Position numbers and translations under genes: made by a program. A stretch of DNA of 64,000 nt from Sandarakinorhabdus cyanobacteriorum (GTDB taxonomy: Bacteria > Pseudomonadota > Alphaproteobacteria > Sphingomonadales > Sphingomonadaceae): NCBI RefSeq assembly GCF_002251755.1, contig NZ_NOXT01000125.1:1-64000 (forward strand), written 5' to 3'. Below the pieces are notes generated by a model, which ran no database searches, was not told the DNA's origin, and was given only the letters and a program-made list of their open reading frames with translations. Below are positions 46,942-56,233 of this stretch, in pieces (within the stretch, counting starts at the first letter, position 1; each line of letters begins with the position of its first letter).

Positions 46942-48105
46942 ATGCTCACCCAGCTTCGCTTCGACCACGGCGACACCATCGAAATGCTGCGCGACACGGT
47001 GCGCGCCTTTGCCGCCGCCGAAATCGCCCCGCGCGCGGCCGAAATCGATGCCAGCAACATGTTCCCGCGCGATCTGTGGCCCAAGCTGGGCGAACTGGGC
47101 CTGCACGGCATCACCGTGCCGGAAGCCGATGGCGGCGCCGGGCTGGGCTATCTCGCCCATGTGGTGGTGGTGGAGGAATTGTCGCGCGCCTCGGCCAGTG
47201 TCGGCTTGTCATACGGCGCCCACACCAATTTGTGCATCAACCAGATCGCCCGCTGGGGCACGGCCGAACAGAAGGCGCGTTATCTGCCCGGCCTGATCAG
47301 CGGCGAACATGTCGGCAGCCTTGCCATGTCCGAACCCGGCGCCGGCAGCGACGTCATTGGCATGAAGCTGCGCGCCGACCAGCAGGGCAATAGCGACTAT
47401 GTGCTCAACGGCAACAAGATGTGGATCACCAACGGCCCGCACGCCAAAACCCTGGTGGTCTATGCCAAGACCGATCCGGCCGCCGGCCCGCGCGGCGTCA
47501 CCGCCTTCCTGATCGAAAAGGGCATGAAGGGCTTTTCCACCGCGCAAAAGCTCGACAAGCTGGGCATGCGCGGGTCTGACACCTGCGAGCTGGTGTTCGA
47601 GGATTGCGCCGTGCCGGCCGAGAATGTGCTGGGCGGGGTGGGCAATGGCGCCCGCGTGCTGATGAGCGGCCTTGATTATGAACGGGTGGTGCTGAGCGGC
47701 GGCCCCCTCGGCATCATGCAGGCCTGCATGGATGTGGTGGTGCCTTATGTGCACGAGCGCCAGCAGTTCGGCCAGCCGATCGGCCAGTTCCAGCTGATGC
47801 AGGGCAAGCTGGCCGACATGTATGTCGCCCTCTCCACCGCACGCGCCTACAGCTATGCCGTCGCCCAGGCCTGCGACCGCGGCGAGACCACGCGCAAGGA
47901 TTCAGCCGGCTGCATCCTCTATTCGGCCGAAAAGGCGACCTGGATGGCGCTGGAGGCGATCCAGTGCCTCGGCGGCAACGGCTATATCAACGAATATCCC
48001 ACCGGCCGCCTGCTGCGCGATGCCAAGCTCTATGAAATCGGCGCCGGCACCAGCGAAATCCGCCGCTACCTGATCGGGCGGGAGCTATTCGAAGAGACGA
48101 AGTGA
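46942..48105 (+). CDS. liuA: Isovaleryl-CoA dehydrogenase
   Basis: This FAD enzyme oxidises isovaleryl-CoA to 3-methylcrotonyl-CoA, the step before LiuBD. The 387-residue product has acyl-CoA dehydrogenase motifs ([18 protein letters not shown]), the catalytic Glu in [16 protein letters not shown], and the tail [35 protein letters not shown] 46942 follows AAGGAAT. Its stop overlaps the mobA GTG by 4 nt. It sits apart from liuBCD, with the XRE operon between. Confidence 0.94.
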   Translation: MLTQLRFDHGDTIEMLRDTVRAFAAAEIAPRAAEIDASNMFPRDLWPKLGELGLHGITVPEADGGAGLGYLAHVVVVEELSRASASVGLSYGAHTNLCINQIARWGTAEQKARYLPGLISGEHVGSLAMSEPGAGSDVIGMKLRADQQGNSDYVLNGNKMWITNGPHAKTLVVYAKTDPAAGPRGVTAFLIEKGMKGFSTAQKLDKLGMRGSDTCELVFEDCAVPAENVLGGVGNGARVLMSGLDYERVVLSGGPLGIMQACMDVVVPYVHERQQFGQPIGQFQLMQGKLADMYVALSTARAYSYAVAQACDRGETTRKDSAGCILYSAEKATWMALEAIQCLGGNGYINEYPTGRLLRDAKLYEIGAGTSEIRRYLIGRELFEETK

Positions 48106-48617
48106 GCCGGCTCGGCGTTGTCCTCGCCGGCGGGCAGTCGCGCCGCTTTGGCAGCGACAAGGCGCTGGCAATGCTCGATGGCCGGCCGCTGATCGCCCAT
48201 GCGCTGGCGGCGCTGGCCGGCTGCGATGCGCTGGCCGTGGCGGGGCGGGATTGGCCCGGCCTGCCATCCCTGCCCGACCGACCGGGGCCTGATCTGGGCC
48301 CGCTGGCCGGCCTCAACGCCGCCCTGCACCATGCTGCCCTTCTTGGTTTCAGTGCGGTCGCCAGCCTGCCGGTCGATTGCCCCGGCCTGCCGGCGGACTG
48401 GCTTGACCGGCTGGGCCAGGCCCCGGCTCACGCGCAGGGCCAGCCGCTGATCGGCCTGTGGCCGGTCACGCTGGCTGCCGATCTTGACCAGTTTCTCGCC
48501 ACCGGCGGCCGCCGCGTGCAGCAATGGGTGGCCACAACCGGCGCCAGCGCCGTCGATCTCGGCCCGCTCCCCAACATCAACACGCAAGCCGATCTGTCGC
48601 AGCATTTCATGGGATGA
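48102..48617 (+). CDS. mobA: Molybdenum cofactor guanylyltransferase
   Basis: MobA joins GMP to molybdopterin to form the bis-MGD cofactor for DMSO-reductase-type enzymes. The 171-residue product has the nucleotidyltransferase signature [15 protein letters not shown] and a later [10 protein letters not shown] segment (metal Asp). The start is GTG 48102, coupled to liuA by GTGA. No molybdoenzyme gene is in view. Confidence 0.9.
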   Translation: MSRLGVVLAGGQSRRFGSDKALAMLDGRPLIAHALAALAGCDALAVAGRDWPGLPSLPDRPGPDLGPLAGLNAALHHAALLGFSAVASLPVDCPGLPADWLDRLGQAPAHAQGQPLIGLWPVTLAADLDQFLATGGRRVQQWVATTGASAVDLGPLPNINTQADLSQHFMG

Positions 48618-48659
48618 CATTCGCCCCAAGCCGGTTATCCTGCCTGTGGGGAGAAACGA

Positions 48660-49889
48660 ATGAAAAGAGCATTGGCGGCCCTTGCGGCCCTGATCGCCAC
48701 ATCAGCCTGGGCGGCACCGCCCAAGCCGGATGCCGCCCTGCTCAAGGCCGCGACGGCCGAAGCCCCTGCCCTCACCAAGACCTTGCAGCAGCTCGTCGAA
48801 ATCGAAACCGGCAGCGGCGATGCCGAAGGCCTGGCCGCCATGGGCACGTTGCTCGAAGCCCGGCTGGCGGCGCTGGGCGGCAAGACCGAGCGGGTCAAGC
48901 CGATGGGCGAGGCGCTGGGCGACATCATCGTCGCGCGCTGGCAGGGCAAGGGCCAGGGCAAGATCCTGCTGATCGCCCACATGGACACGGTGTATCAGCG
49001 CGGCGCGCTGGCCCGGGCCCCGTTCAAGCTGGTCGGCAGCCCGCAGGGGACGCTCGCCTATGGCCCCGGCGTGGCGGATGACAAGGGCGGCGTGGCGCTG
49101 ATCCTCCACACCCTCACGCTGCTCAGCCCCCGGGATTATGCCGAGCTGACCGTGGCCATCAACACGGATGAGGAACGCGGCTCGCTTGGTTCCGGCCCGA
49201 TCATCACCGAATTGTCCAAGGGAAAGTCGGCGGTGCTCAGCTTTGAACCCACCGGCTATCCCGAAGCCATGACCAACGGCACATCGGGCACCAACACGGT
49301 GATCGTCACCATCAAGGGCAAATCCGCCCATGCCGGCGCCGCGCCCGAAAGCGGCATCAACGCGCTGGCCGAAGCGGCGAACATCATCAACGCCACCCGT
49401 GATCTGGATCAGGGCCCCGGCAAGCTGCGCTTCAACTGGACGGTGGTGAACCAGGATCGCGGTGTGCGCAACATCATCCCCGACAGCGTGACGCTGATCG
49501 GTGATCTGCGCATCATCGACATGGCCGAATTCGAACCCTTCAAGCGGGCGCTGGGCCAGCGGCTGGCCGCGCCGTCCCAACCCGGTGCCGTGGTCAATTA
49601 CGAGGTGCGGCTGAACCGGCCGCCGTTCAACGTCACGCCGGCCAGCATGGCCCTGATCGAGGAAGCCCAGGCCACCTATGCCCGGCTGGGCCGCAAGCTG
49701 AAGCTGATGCCGCGCACCGGTGGCGGCACCGATGCCGCCTTTGCCGCCCTGGCCGGCGTGCCGGTGCTGGAGGCGCTGGGCCTGCCGGGTGCCGGCTATC
49801 ACACCACCGATGCCGAATATGTCTATCTCGAAGCGGTGCCGTCGCGCCTCTATCTCGCCGCCAGCCTGATCCGCCGCCTGGGACGGTAG
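48660..49889 (+). CDS. M20 family metallopeptidase (CPG2/glutamate carboxypeptidase-like)
   Basis: This 409-residue exported protein (signal peptide ending AWAAP) belongs to the M20 zinc family. It has HMDTVY and PGVADDKGG with the metal His and Asp, TDEERGS with the catalytic Glu, and a dimerisation domain around GTNTVIVTIKGKSAHAG. The closest named group is carboxypeptidase G2, which removes C-terminal glutamate. The true substrate is unknown. It follows mobA by 42 bp. Confidence 0.87.
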   Translation: MKRALAALAALIATSAWAAPPKPDAALLKAATAEAPALTKTLQQLVEIETGSGDAEGLAAMGTLLEARLAALGGKTERVKPMGEALGDIIVARWQGKGQGKILLIAHMDTVYQRGALARAPFKLVGSPQGTLAYGPGVADDKGGVALILHTLTLLSPRDYAELTVAINTDEERGSLGSGPIITELSKGKSAVLSFEPTGYPEAMTNGTSGTNTVIVTIKGKSAHAGAAPESGINALAEAANIINATRDLDQGPGKLRFNWTVVNQDRGVRNIIPDSVTLIGDLRIIDMAEFEPFKRALGQRLAAPSQPGAVVNYEVRLNRPPFNVTPASMALIEEAQATYARLGRKLKLMPRTGGGTDAAFAALAGVPVLEALGLPGAGYHTTDAEYVYLEAVPSRLYLAASLIRRLGR

Positions 49890-49923
49890 ACGGCCCCGCC
49901 AGCGGCCGGTAAGGCTGGCCGCC

Positions 49924-50832
49924 ATGTCTGGCCAGCCCCCTTCGCGCCTTTCGGCCATCATCCTCGTGCTGGCGGGGATTGGCGCGCTGTGCGTGCTGGA
50001 TGCGCTGATGAAATGGCTGGCCCTGCGCCATGGCGCGCCGCTCGCCACCTTCGGCCGCTATGCCAGTGGCAGCATCATCGCGCTCGCCGTGTGGCAATGG
50101 CAGGGCCGGCCCTGGGTGGCACCGGGCGGGCTGAAACCCAATGTGGTGCGCGGGTCCTTGCTGGCGGTGATGGCCCTGGCCTTCTTCTGGTCGATCACCC
50201 AGCTGCCGCTGGCGCTGGTGCTCACCCTCACCTTCGTCGGCCCGCTGGTGGGGCCGTTCATGGCACGGCTCTATCTGGGTGAACCGGTGCAGCCGCGCTA
50301 TGTCGCGGCCGGTGCCATGGGCTTTGCCGGGGTGCTGGTCACGGTGGGCGGCATGCCGCAATTGTCTGGCACGTCCTTGCTGGCCGCGCTGGCCGCCGTG
50401 GGCGCCGCCATCCTCTATGCCGCATCGGCGGTCATCATGCGGTCGCGCGCAGCGGCCGATGGTGCCACCGTCATCACCCTGATTGCCGCCGTGGTGCCAA
50501 TGCTGTGGCTGTCCCCCGTCGCGATCACCGCGGCCGCCGTGCCGGGGTGGACCGATCTGGCCTGGATGATGGCAACCGGCCTTGCCGGCAACATCGGCGT
50601 GCAGCTGATGGCACGCGGCTATGTCCACCTCGAAGTGCAGGTTTCGGCGGTGATGGAATATAGCGCCCTGCCCTGGGCGGCGCTGTTCGGCTGGCTGCTG
50701 TTTGACGAGGCGGTGGCCGCCAGCACATTGGCCGGCGCTGCCATCATCGCCGGCGCCTGCCTGTGGGCCGCCAAAGCCCCAAAGCCGGCGCCGAAAGCGC
50801 TCAGCGCGACGCCGCCTGCGCCAGTTCCTTGA
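49924..50832 (+). CDS. EamA-family (DMT) membrane transporter
   Basis: This 302-residue integral membrane protein has about ten helices in two EamA repeats, for example IILVLAGIGALCVLDALMKW, ALVLTLTFVGPLVGPFMARL, then AAILYAASAVIMRS. DMT proteins often export amino acids or metabolites. No substrate can be named. Its tail overlaps the convergent hypothetical gene by 32 bp. Confidence 0.85.
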   Translation: MSGQPPSRLSAIILVLAGIGALCVLDALMKWLALRHGAPLATFGRYASGSIIALAVWQWQGRPWVAPGGLKPNVVRGSLLAVMALAFFWSITQLPLALVLTLTFVGPLVGPFMARLYLGEPVQPRYVAAGAMGFAGVLVTVGGMPQLSGTSLLAALAAVGAAILYAASAVIMRSRAAADGATVITLIAAVVPMLWLSPVAITAAAVPGWTDLAWMMATGLAGNIGVQLMARGYVHLEVQVSAVMEYSALPWAALFGWLLFDEAVAASTLAGAAIIAGACLWAAKAPKPAPKALSATPPAPVP

Positions 50833-51238
50833 GGCACAGTGCCTTGGTCCGGCCCACCGCCGCCACATCGGGCAGCAGGTCCAGCGCCTCTCGCACATCG
50901 GCTGCCGCCGCCACCGCCGCCGGCGCACCGCACACGGCCTGAACCCCCAGCACCGGGCCACGGCGCACATCCACCACGGCCAGCACCTCGGCCGGCGCGC
51001 GTGGCAGGGCCCCGGCCAGCGCGGCGGTCAATTCCGCGCCATGGGCCGCATCGGCGCCAGCGGCAAGTTCGGGCGCCAGCGCGATCCAGTCGGCCGCACC
51101 GCCCCTGATCCCGGCCATCACGCGCGGCCAGTCACCACCGGCCACCAGCTGCTGCACGGCGGCACGCGGGCTATGCGCCGCCACGCTGGCTGCGAATTGG
51201 CTGGCCGACAGGATGGAGGCAACAACAAGCGCGATCAT
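50801..51238 (-). CDS. Hypothetical exported protein
   Basis: This 145-residue product starts with a hydrophobic leader (MIALVVASILSASQFAASVAA). The body is Ala-rich with GGDWPRVMAGIRGGAADWIALAPEL and one late Cys (TKALCLKEL). No family was recognised. ATG 51238 is chosen over the longer frame to 51289. It lies downstream of fabZ on the same strand, where lpxA would be in many Gram-negatives. Confidence 0.55.
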   Translation of the reverse strand: MIALVVASILSASQFAASVAAHSPRAAVQQLVAGGDWPRVMAGIRGGAADWIALAPELAAGADAAHGAELTAALAGALPRAPAEVLAVVDVRRGPVLGVQAVCGAPAAVAAAADVREALDLLPDVAAVGRTKALCLKELAQAASR

Positions 51239-51305
51239 CGGGTCCGGTCCTTTCCTCGCCAATGTGGGGAGCGCTGGCGCCCCCCGCAAGTGGCCGTCCG
51301 GCCCA

Positions 51306-51782
51306 TCAGGCCGGCGGATCGGCGATCATCGCGGTGAAGCTGGCTTCGGCCGCCAACTTGCCATCGATTTCGGCCCGGCCGCTGAACTTGGCAATGCGGC
51401 CACGGTCCTGCACCACCTCCACCTTCAAGTGCAGCAGGCAGCCCGGCTCCACGGGAGTGCGGAACTTGGCGTTCTCGATCGCCATGAAATAGACGAGCTT
51501 GTCCCCCGCATCCGGGTCTTTGGCCCGGGCGGTGTGGATGGCCAGCACGCCGGCGGTCTGCGCCAGCGCCTCCACGATCAGCACGCCCGGCATGATCGGG
51601 CGGGCCGGAAAATGGCCGGCGAAAAACGGTTCGTTGATCGTTACCGCCTTGATGCCCGTGGCCGATTGACCGGGGATCATGTCGATCACCCGGTCAACCA
51701 GCAGCATCGGGAACCGGTGCGGCAACAGCGACATCACCGCCAGAACGTCGGCGGTGCTGGCGGTGGCAGCTTCGGTGCCCAT
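51306..51782 (-). CDS. fabZ: (3R)-hydroxyacyl-ACP dehydratase FabZ
   Basis: FabZ dehydrates 3-hydroxyacyl-ACP in type II fatty acid synthesis. The 158-residue hotdog-fold protein has [13 protein letters not shown] and the catalytic helix region [26 protein letters not shown] with the active His and Glu. ATG 51782 overlaps the ompH stop (TGATG); GTG 51785 is an alternative. In E. coli lpxD lies between ompH and fabZ; here it is absent. Confidence 0.95.
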   Translation of the reverse strand: MGTEAATASTADVLAVMSLLPHRFPMLLVDRVIDMIPGQSATGIKAVTINEPFFAGHFPARPIMPGVLIVEALAQTAGVLAIHTARAKDPDAGDKLVYFMAIENAKFRTPVEPGCLLHLKVEVVQDRGRIAKFSGRAEIDGKLAAEASFTAMIADPPA

Positions 51783-52384
51783 CACTTGCGCGGCGGGGCA
51801 GCCGCCGGGGCCGGGGCGGCGGGCGCAGCCGGCGCGGCCGGCGGGGTGATCGACACCTTGGGCAGTGCCTTGTCCAGGCGGGCCAGCACATCGGCGGTGA
51901 TGTCGACAGCCGGGGTGTGCTGGATGGTCACGCGCTCATCCAGGGCGATGGTGGCGCCGCGTTCGCGCATGATCTGGCCGATGATCGGCTGGGCGGCATC
52001 GATGATCTGCTTGACGATCCACTGGCGCGACGCTTCGATTTCCTGGTTGCGGCGCTGCACTTCCTGTTCGGCCTGCTGCTGGCGGTTCTGGAAATCCTGC
52101 ACCTTGGCCTGCCAGGCCTGGATGGTGGCCGGCGCGGCGCCCTGCTGCGGCTGGGTTTCACGCAGGGTCTTTTCCTCGGCGGTCAGGCTGGTGCGCAGCG
52201 TGTTCAGGCGGGCCTGCAGGGCATCGGCCTTGGGCTTCAGCTCGACAGCGGCGGCCTTGGCGGCGGCCGAGGTCTCGATCATCTCGTTCTGGTCCACCAG
52301 CACGATCACGGCGGCGGGCAGCTGCTGGGCGGCGGCCGGAACGGCAACACTGGCCAGCGCCAGCGCAATCAAGGTCTTCTTCAT
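51782..52384 (-). CDS. ompH: OmpH/Skp-like periplasmic chaperone
   Basis: This 200-residue exported protein (signal peptide ending AAAQ) has a long charged coiled-coil tentacle segment (about residues 55-140, [20 protein letters not shown]) and an unusual Ala/Pro-rich tail. Skp/OmpH prevents aggregation of outer-membrane proteins on the way to BamA. It overlaps both neighbours by 1 nt. Confidence 0.88.
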   Translation of the reverse strand: MKKTLIALALASVAVPAAAQQLPAAVIVLVDQNEMIETSAAAKAAAVELKPKADALQARLNTLRTSLTAEEKTLRETQPQQGAAPATIQAWQAKVQDFQNRQQQAEQEVQRRNQEIEASRQWIVKQIIDAAQPIIGQIMRERGATIALDERVTIQHTPAVDITADVLARLDKALPKVSITPPAAPAAPAAPAPAAAPPRK

Positions 52385-55002
52385 CAGAATGCGGTCCCTA
52401 CGTTGAATTGGAACAATTGCGGGTCGTCGCCCGGCTGGGTGACGAGTGCCTTGGCAAGGTCGAACCGGAACGGCCCGAACGGCGAATTCCAGTTGACCCC
52501 GATACCGACCGAAACGCGCGGCTTCGGCGTATTCCCCAGATATTCCTCGACAAAGCCCGAGGAGATGCCATCGGTGGCCAGACAGGGCGCCACCTGGCCG
52601 GCCACGCGCGGTGCCGCCACCGTGGGCCCGTTCTGGCAGGTGAGCGTCGGCGCGCGCAGGCTCCACAGCGCGCCAACATCAGCAAAGATCGACGGCCGCA
52701 GGCCGAGTTCCGATCCGGCCGAGCCGATGGGGATGCGGATTTCGGCGCGGGCCAGATAATAGGCGCGGCCACCCAGTGCATCGTCCAGCGCCTGGCGACG
52801 ATCCGCCACCACCGTGCCATCCAGGTTGAGCGGCCGGCGCAGCACGCGCGGGCCGACACCACGGATGTTGAAGCCACGGAACTGCGGCTGGCCCAGGAAG
52901 AAGCGGTTGGTCAGGATCACGTCCTGCCCGGAATAGCCGGTGACATAGCCGCCTTCCGCGCCCAGGTTCAGCACGAAGCCCGAGCCGAACAGCGGGGTGA
53001 AATAATCATAATTGGCGCGGGTCTGCAGGAACTTGATGCCCACCGGCACGCCCGACAGATCCTGGCTGAAGGTGAAGCGCTGGCCCTGGCTGGGCAGGCG
53101 GATGTTGTTCAGGCTGTTGAAAATCAGCGAGTAGCCGATGGTCGACACCGTGCGGTTGCCCAGCTGTTCGCACAGGAAGCGGCCGGCGCGCAGCGGATCG
53201 CAGACGCCGTTGGTGAAGAAGGTCGCCTGATCCAGGCCGATTTCCTCGCGGCTGAGGCCATAGCGCAGCGACGCCGCCCAGAATTCGGTGATCGAGAAGC
53301 CGGTGCGGACCTGGAAGCCGGTGGACACCTGGGTATAGGTGGTGTCTCGTGTGTTATTGCCGGTGAAGCGGAACGAGCGGAAATCGCGGCGGAACACGTC
53401 AAAGCCCAGCGCCAGGTTGCGCCCGGCCAGATAAGGCTCGGTGAAGCCGGCCTCCACCGATCGCGCGAAGCTGGAGATATTGCCCGACAGGCGGATTTCC
53501 TGGCCACGGCCACGGAAGTTGCGCTGGCGCACGCTGGCCGAGAAGATGAAGCGTTCGATGCTGGAAAAACCGGCCGACAGCTGCAGTTCGCCGGTCGGGC
53601 GTTCCTGCACGTTGGTTTCCAGGATGATCCGGTCAGGCGTGCTGCCGGGCTTCTGCTCGATGTCCAGCTTTTCCTGGAAATAGCCGAGGCCGAGCAGACG
53701 GTCCTTGGTGCGCTTCACCTTGATGGAGTTGAAGGCATCGCCTTCGACCAGGCGGAATTCGCGCCGGATCACATTGTCCTGCGTGATGGTGTTGCCGTTG
53801 ATGGCCACCCGCTCCACATAGACGCGGGGCACTTCCGCGATCTGGAAGGTGATGTTCATCTTCAGATCGTCTTTGTTGCGCTCGAACTGCGGGCGCACAT
53901 CGGCAAAGGCATAGCCCAGAAGACCGGCCGTTTCGGTCAGCGTCTCGACCGTGTTCTCGATCTTTTGCGCGTCATACCAATCACCCTCGTTGATGCGGAT
54001 GATCGACTTGAATTCGCTGGCCTTCACGTCGCGCAGCTGGCTGACCAGATCGACCTTGCCGAACTTGTAGCGCTCCCCCTCTTCCACGACATAGGTGACG
54101 ATGAAGTCCTTCTTGTCGGGCGTCAGCTCGGCGACCACCGACGACACGCGGAAATCGGCATAGCCCTGCGTCAGATAGAATTGCCGCAGCTTCTGCTGGT
54201 CATAGGCCAGGCGATCGGGATCATAGGTGTCGTTGGAGGTGAAGAAGCGCCAGGCCCGCGCCTGCTTCGACGCCATCTGCTTCCGGATCTCGCCTTCCTT
54301 GAACTTGCTGTTGCCCAGGATGTTGATCTGGCGGATCTTGGACTTGGCGCCCTCGTTGATCTCGAACACCACGTCGACGCGGTTCTGTTCGAGCTGGATG
54401 ATCTTGGGTTCGACACTGGCGGCAAAGCGGCCGCCACGGCGATACAGTTCCAGGATGCGCGCCAGATCGGCGCGCGCCTTGGAGCGGGTGAAGATCTGAC
54501 GCGGCGCGAGGCGGATTTCCTCGCGGATCTTCTCCTCCTTTACCCGCTTGGCGCCTTCGACGATGATCCGGTTGATCACCGGATTTTCCTTCACCTCGAC
54601 GATCAGGGCGCCATTGTCGTCGCGGATGGTGGCATCGGCAAAGAGTTCGGAGGCGTAAAGCGCCTTGAGCGCGGTATCGAGCGCATCACGGTCATAACGG
54701 TCGCCAATGGCGAGGTTGAGATAGGAACGCACCGTTTCCGGCTCCAGCCGTTCCGTGCCGCGCACCACAACCGAACGCACCACGCCGGCATTGGCGGCGG
54801 TGGCCGGCAGCGCGGTCACGTTGCGGCTTTCGGCGGCGCGGGCCTCGGCCTCGGCCGACGGGCGCGCCGGCTCGGCATCCGGGCGGCGCGGGCGCTGCTG
54901 CGACAGGGCCGGCGTGGCGAGCGCGGTGCCCACCAGCAACAGCGCCAGCGGCCGGACCAAATCAGCCCCGCCCCTGCCCCGCTTGTCCTGCGCTGTGTCC
55001 AT
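52384..55002 (-). CDS. bamA: Outer-membrane assembly factor BamA
   Basis: BamA inserts beta-barrel proteins into the outer membrane. The 872-residue product has a signal region ending ALSQ, an Arg/Pro/Ala-rich spacer, five POTRA domains (about residues 70-430) and a 16-strand barrel ending in Phe (FNVGTAF). The barrel contains the VRGFNIRGVG-like lid motif FRGFNIRGVGPR. ATG 55002 is chosen over an upstream extension into the rseP gap. Confidence 0.95.
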   Translation of the reverse strand: MDTAQDKRGRGGADLVRPLALLLVGTALATPALSQQRPRRPDAEPARPSAEAEARAAESRNVTALPATAANAGVVRSVVVRGTERLEPETVRSYLNLAIGDRYDRDALDTALKALYASELFADATIRDDNGALIVEVKENPVINRIIVEGAKRVKEEKIREEIRLAPRQIFTRSKARADLARILELYRRGGRFAASVEPKIIQLEQNRVDVVFEINEGAKSKIRQINILGNSKFKEGEIRKQMASKQARAWRFFTSNDTYDPDRLAYDQQKLRQFYLTQGYADFRVSSVVAELTPDKKDFIVTYVVEEGERYKFGKVDLVSQLRDVKASEFKSIIRINEGDWYDAQKIENTVETLTETAGLLGYAFADVRPQFERNKDDLKMNITFQIAEVPRVYVERVAINGNTITQDNVIRREFRLVEGDAFNSIKVKRTKDRLLGLGYFQEKLDIEQKPGSTPDRIILETNVQERPTGELQLSAGFSSIERFIFSASVRQRNFRGRGQEIRLSGNISSFARSVEAGFTEPYLAGRNLALGFDVFRRDFRSFRFTGNNTRDTTYTQVSTGFQVRTGFSITEFWAASLRYGLSREEIGLDQATFFTNGVCDPLRAGRFLCEQLGNRTVSTIGYSLIFNSLNNIRLPSQGQRFTFSQDLSGVPVGIKFLQTRANYDYFTPLFGSGFVLNLGAEGGYVTGYSGQDVILTNRFFLGQPQFRGFNIRGVGPRVLRRPLNLDGTVVADRRQALDDALGGRAYYLARAEIRIPIGSAGSELGLRPSIFADVGALWSLRAPTLTCQNGPTVAAPRVAGQVAPCLATDGISSGFVEEYLGNTPKPRVSVGIGVNWNSPFGPFRFDLAKALVTQPGDDPQLFQFNVGTAF

Positions 55003-55084
55003 CAACCCCACCAATCTTCGTCTCTTGCATCCCGTGCCCACCGGTTCGGCCGGCGGTGCGCTTGTTGGTCCTGCCGTCAGCCGC

Positions 55085-56233
55085 TCATCCCAGCAGGCCA
55101 GACAGGCGGGCCCACAGGCCCACCGATCCGAAATCATGCCAGGTCAGCACGGCCATCAACGACATCAAGGCGGCAAAGCCCGACATGAAGGCCCATTGCT
55201 GCACCTTTTCTGCCAAGGGCTGCCGGCGGACAGCCTCGATGCCGTAAAGCAGAAGATGGCCGCCGTCCAGCGTGGGGATGGGCAACAGGTTGATGAAGCC
55301 CAGGTTGATCGAAAAGAACGCCATGAAGGCAATCGCCGACACCAGGCCCAGGCTGGCCTGCTGGCCGGCGATCTGCGCCGTCTTGACCGGGCCGCCCATT
55401 TCGGCCAGCGAGCGTTCGCCCAGGATGACCTGGCGCAGCGTGCGGCCGATGGTGGCGATGATGCTGCCGGTATCGACTACTGCCAGGCGGAACGCATCGG
55501 CCACGCCAACATCCTCGATCACCTCGGCCGGGCGCACGATGCCCAGCTGGGGATGGCGGGTGACATTGCCGAACCGGTCCACCGTCTCGACCATCTTCGG
55601 CACCACCGTCACCTCACGCGGCACGCCGGCCCGCACGATGTCCAGCGTTACCGGCTTGCCCACGCCGGTCACCACCTCGGTCACGATATCCTCGAACCGG
55701 GCGATGCTGGTGCCATTCACGCTCAGGATGCGGTCGCCCGGCTGCAGGCCGGCGGCGGCGGCTGCACTGCCTTCCACCACCTTGTCCACCACCGGCGGCG
55801 AGGACGGGTGGCCCAGCGCGAGGTTGAACCCAGCCAGGATCAGGATGGCAAAGACGAAATTGATCAGCGGCCCGGCCGCGACGATGATCGCCCGCTGCCA
55901 CAGCGGCAGAAAGGCAAACAGCCCGCGCCGTTCCCGTTCCGGAAGCGCCATGATCGCCGGATCGATCTGGCTCACCTCGTTCATGTCGCCGACAAATTTC
56001 ACATAGCCGCCCAGCGGGATGGCATTCACCCGCCAGCGCACGCAGCGCTTGTCGGTCCAGCCGAACAACTCGCGGCCAAAGCCAACACCAAAGGCCTCGA
56101 TCCTGGTGTTGAACAGCCGGCCCGCCAGATAATGGCCGCCTTCGTGCACCACCACCAGAACGGCGATCATCGCCACAAAGCTGGCGAGGGTGAACAGCAG
56201 GCCCGGCTGCTGCTGCATCAGCAACGGGTTCAT
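55085..56233 (-). CDS. rseP: Site-2 protease RseP
   Basis: RseP is an inner-membrane zinc protease that cleaves anti-sigma factors and remnant signal peptides. The 382-residue product has the HExxH motif in VVHEGGHYLAG within the first helix, a PDZ domain at about residues 130-210 (LQPGDRILSVNG), and the second metal motif NLLPIPTLDGGHLLLY near the C-terminus. Its start overlaps the dxr stop by 4 nt. Confidence 0.95.
   Translation of the reverse strand: MNPLLMQQQPGLLFTLASFVAMIAVLVVVHEGGHYLAGRLFNTRIEAFGVGFGRELFGWTDKRCVRWRVNAIPLGGYVKFVGDMNEVSQIDPAIMALPERERRGLFAFLPLWQRAIIVAAGPLINFVFAILILAGFNLALGHPSSPPVVDKVVEGSAAAAAGLQPGDRILSVNGTSIARFEDIVTEVVTGVGKPVTLDIVRAGVPREVTVVPKMVETVDRFGNVTRHPQLGIVRPAEVIEDVGVADAFRLAVVDTGSIIATIGRTLRQVILGERSLAEMGGPVKTAQIAGQQASLGLVSAIAFMAFFSINLGFINLLPIPTLDGGHLLLYGIEAVRRQPLAEKVQQWAFMSGFAALMSLMAVLTWHDFGSVGLWARLSGLLG

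Noticed and set aside
52408-55188. 926-codon plus-strand ORF opposite bamA
   Set aside because: Mirror frame of BamA; composition rich in Arg/His/Ala without domains.
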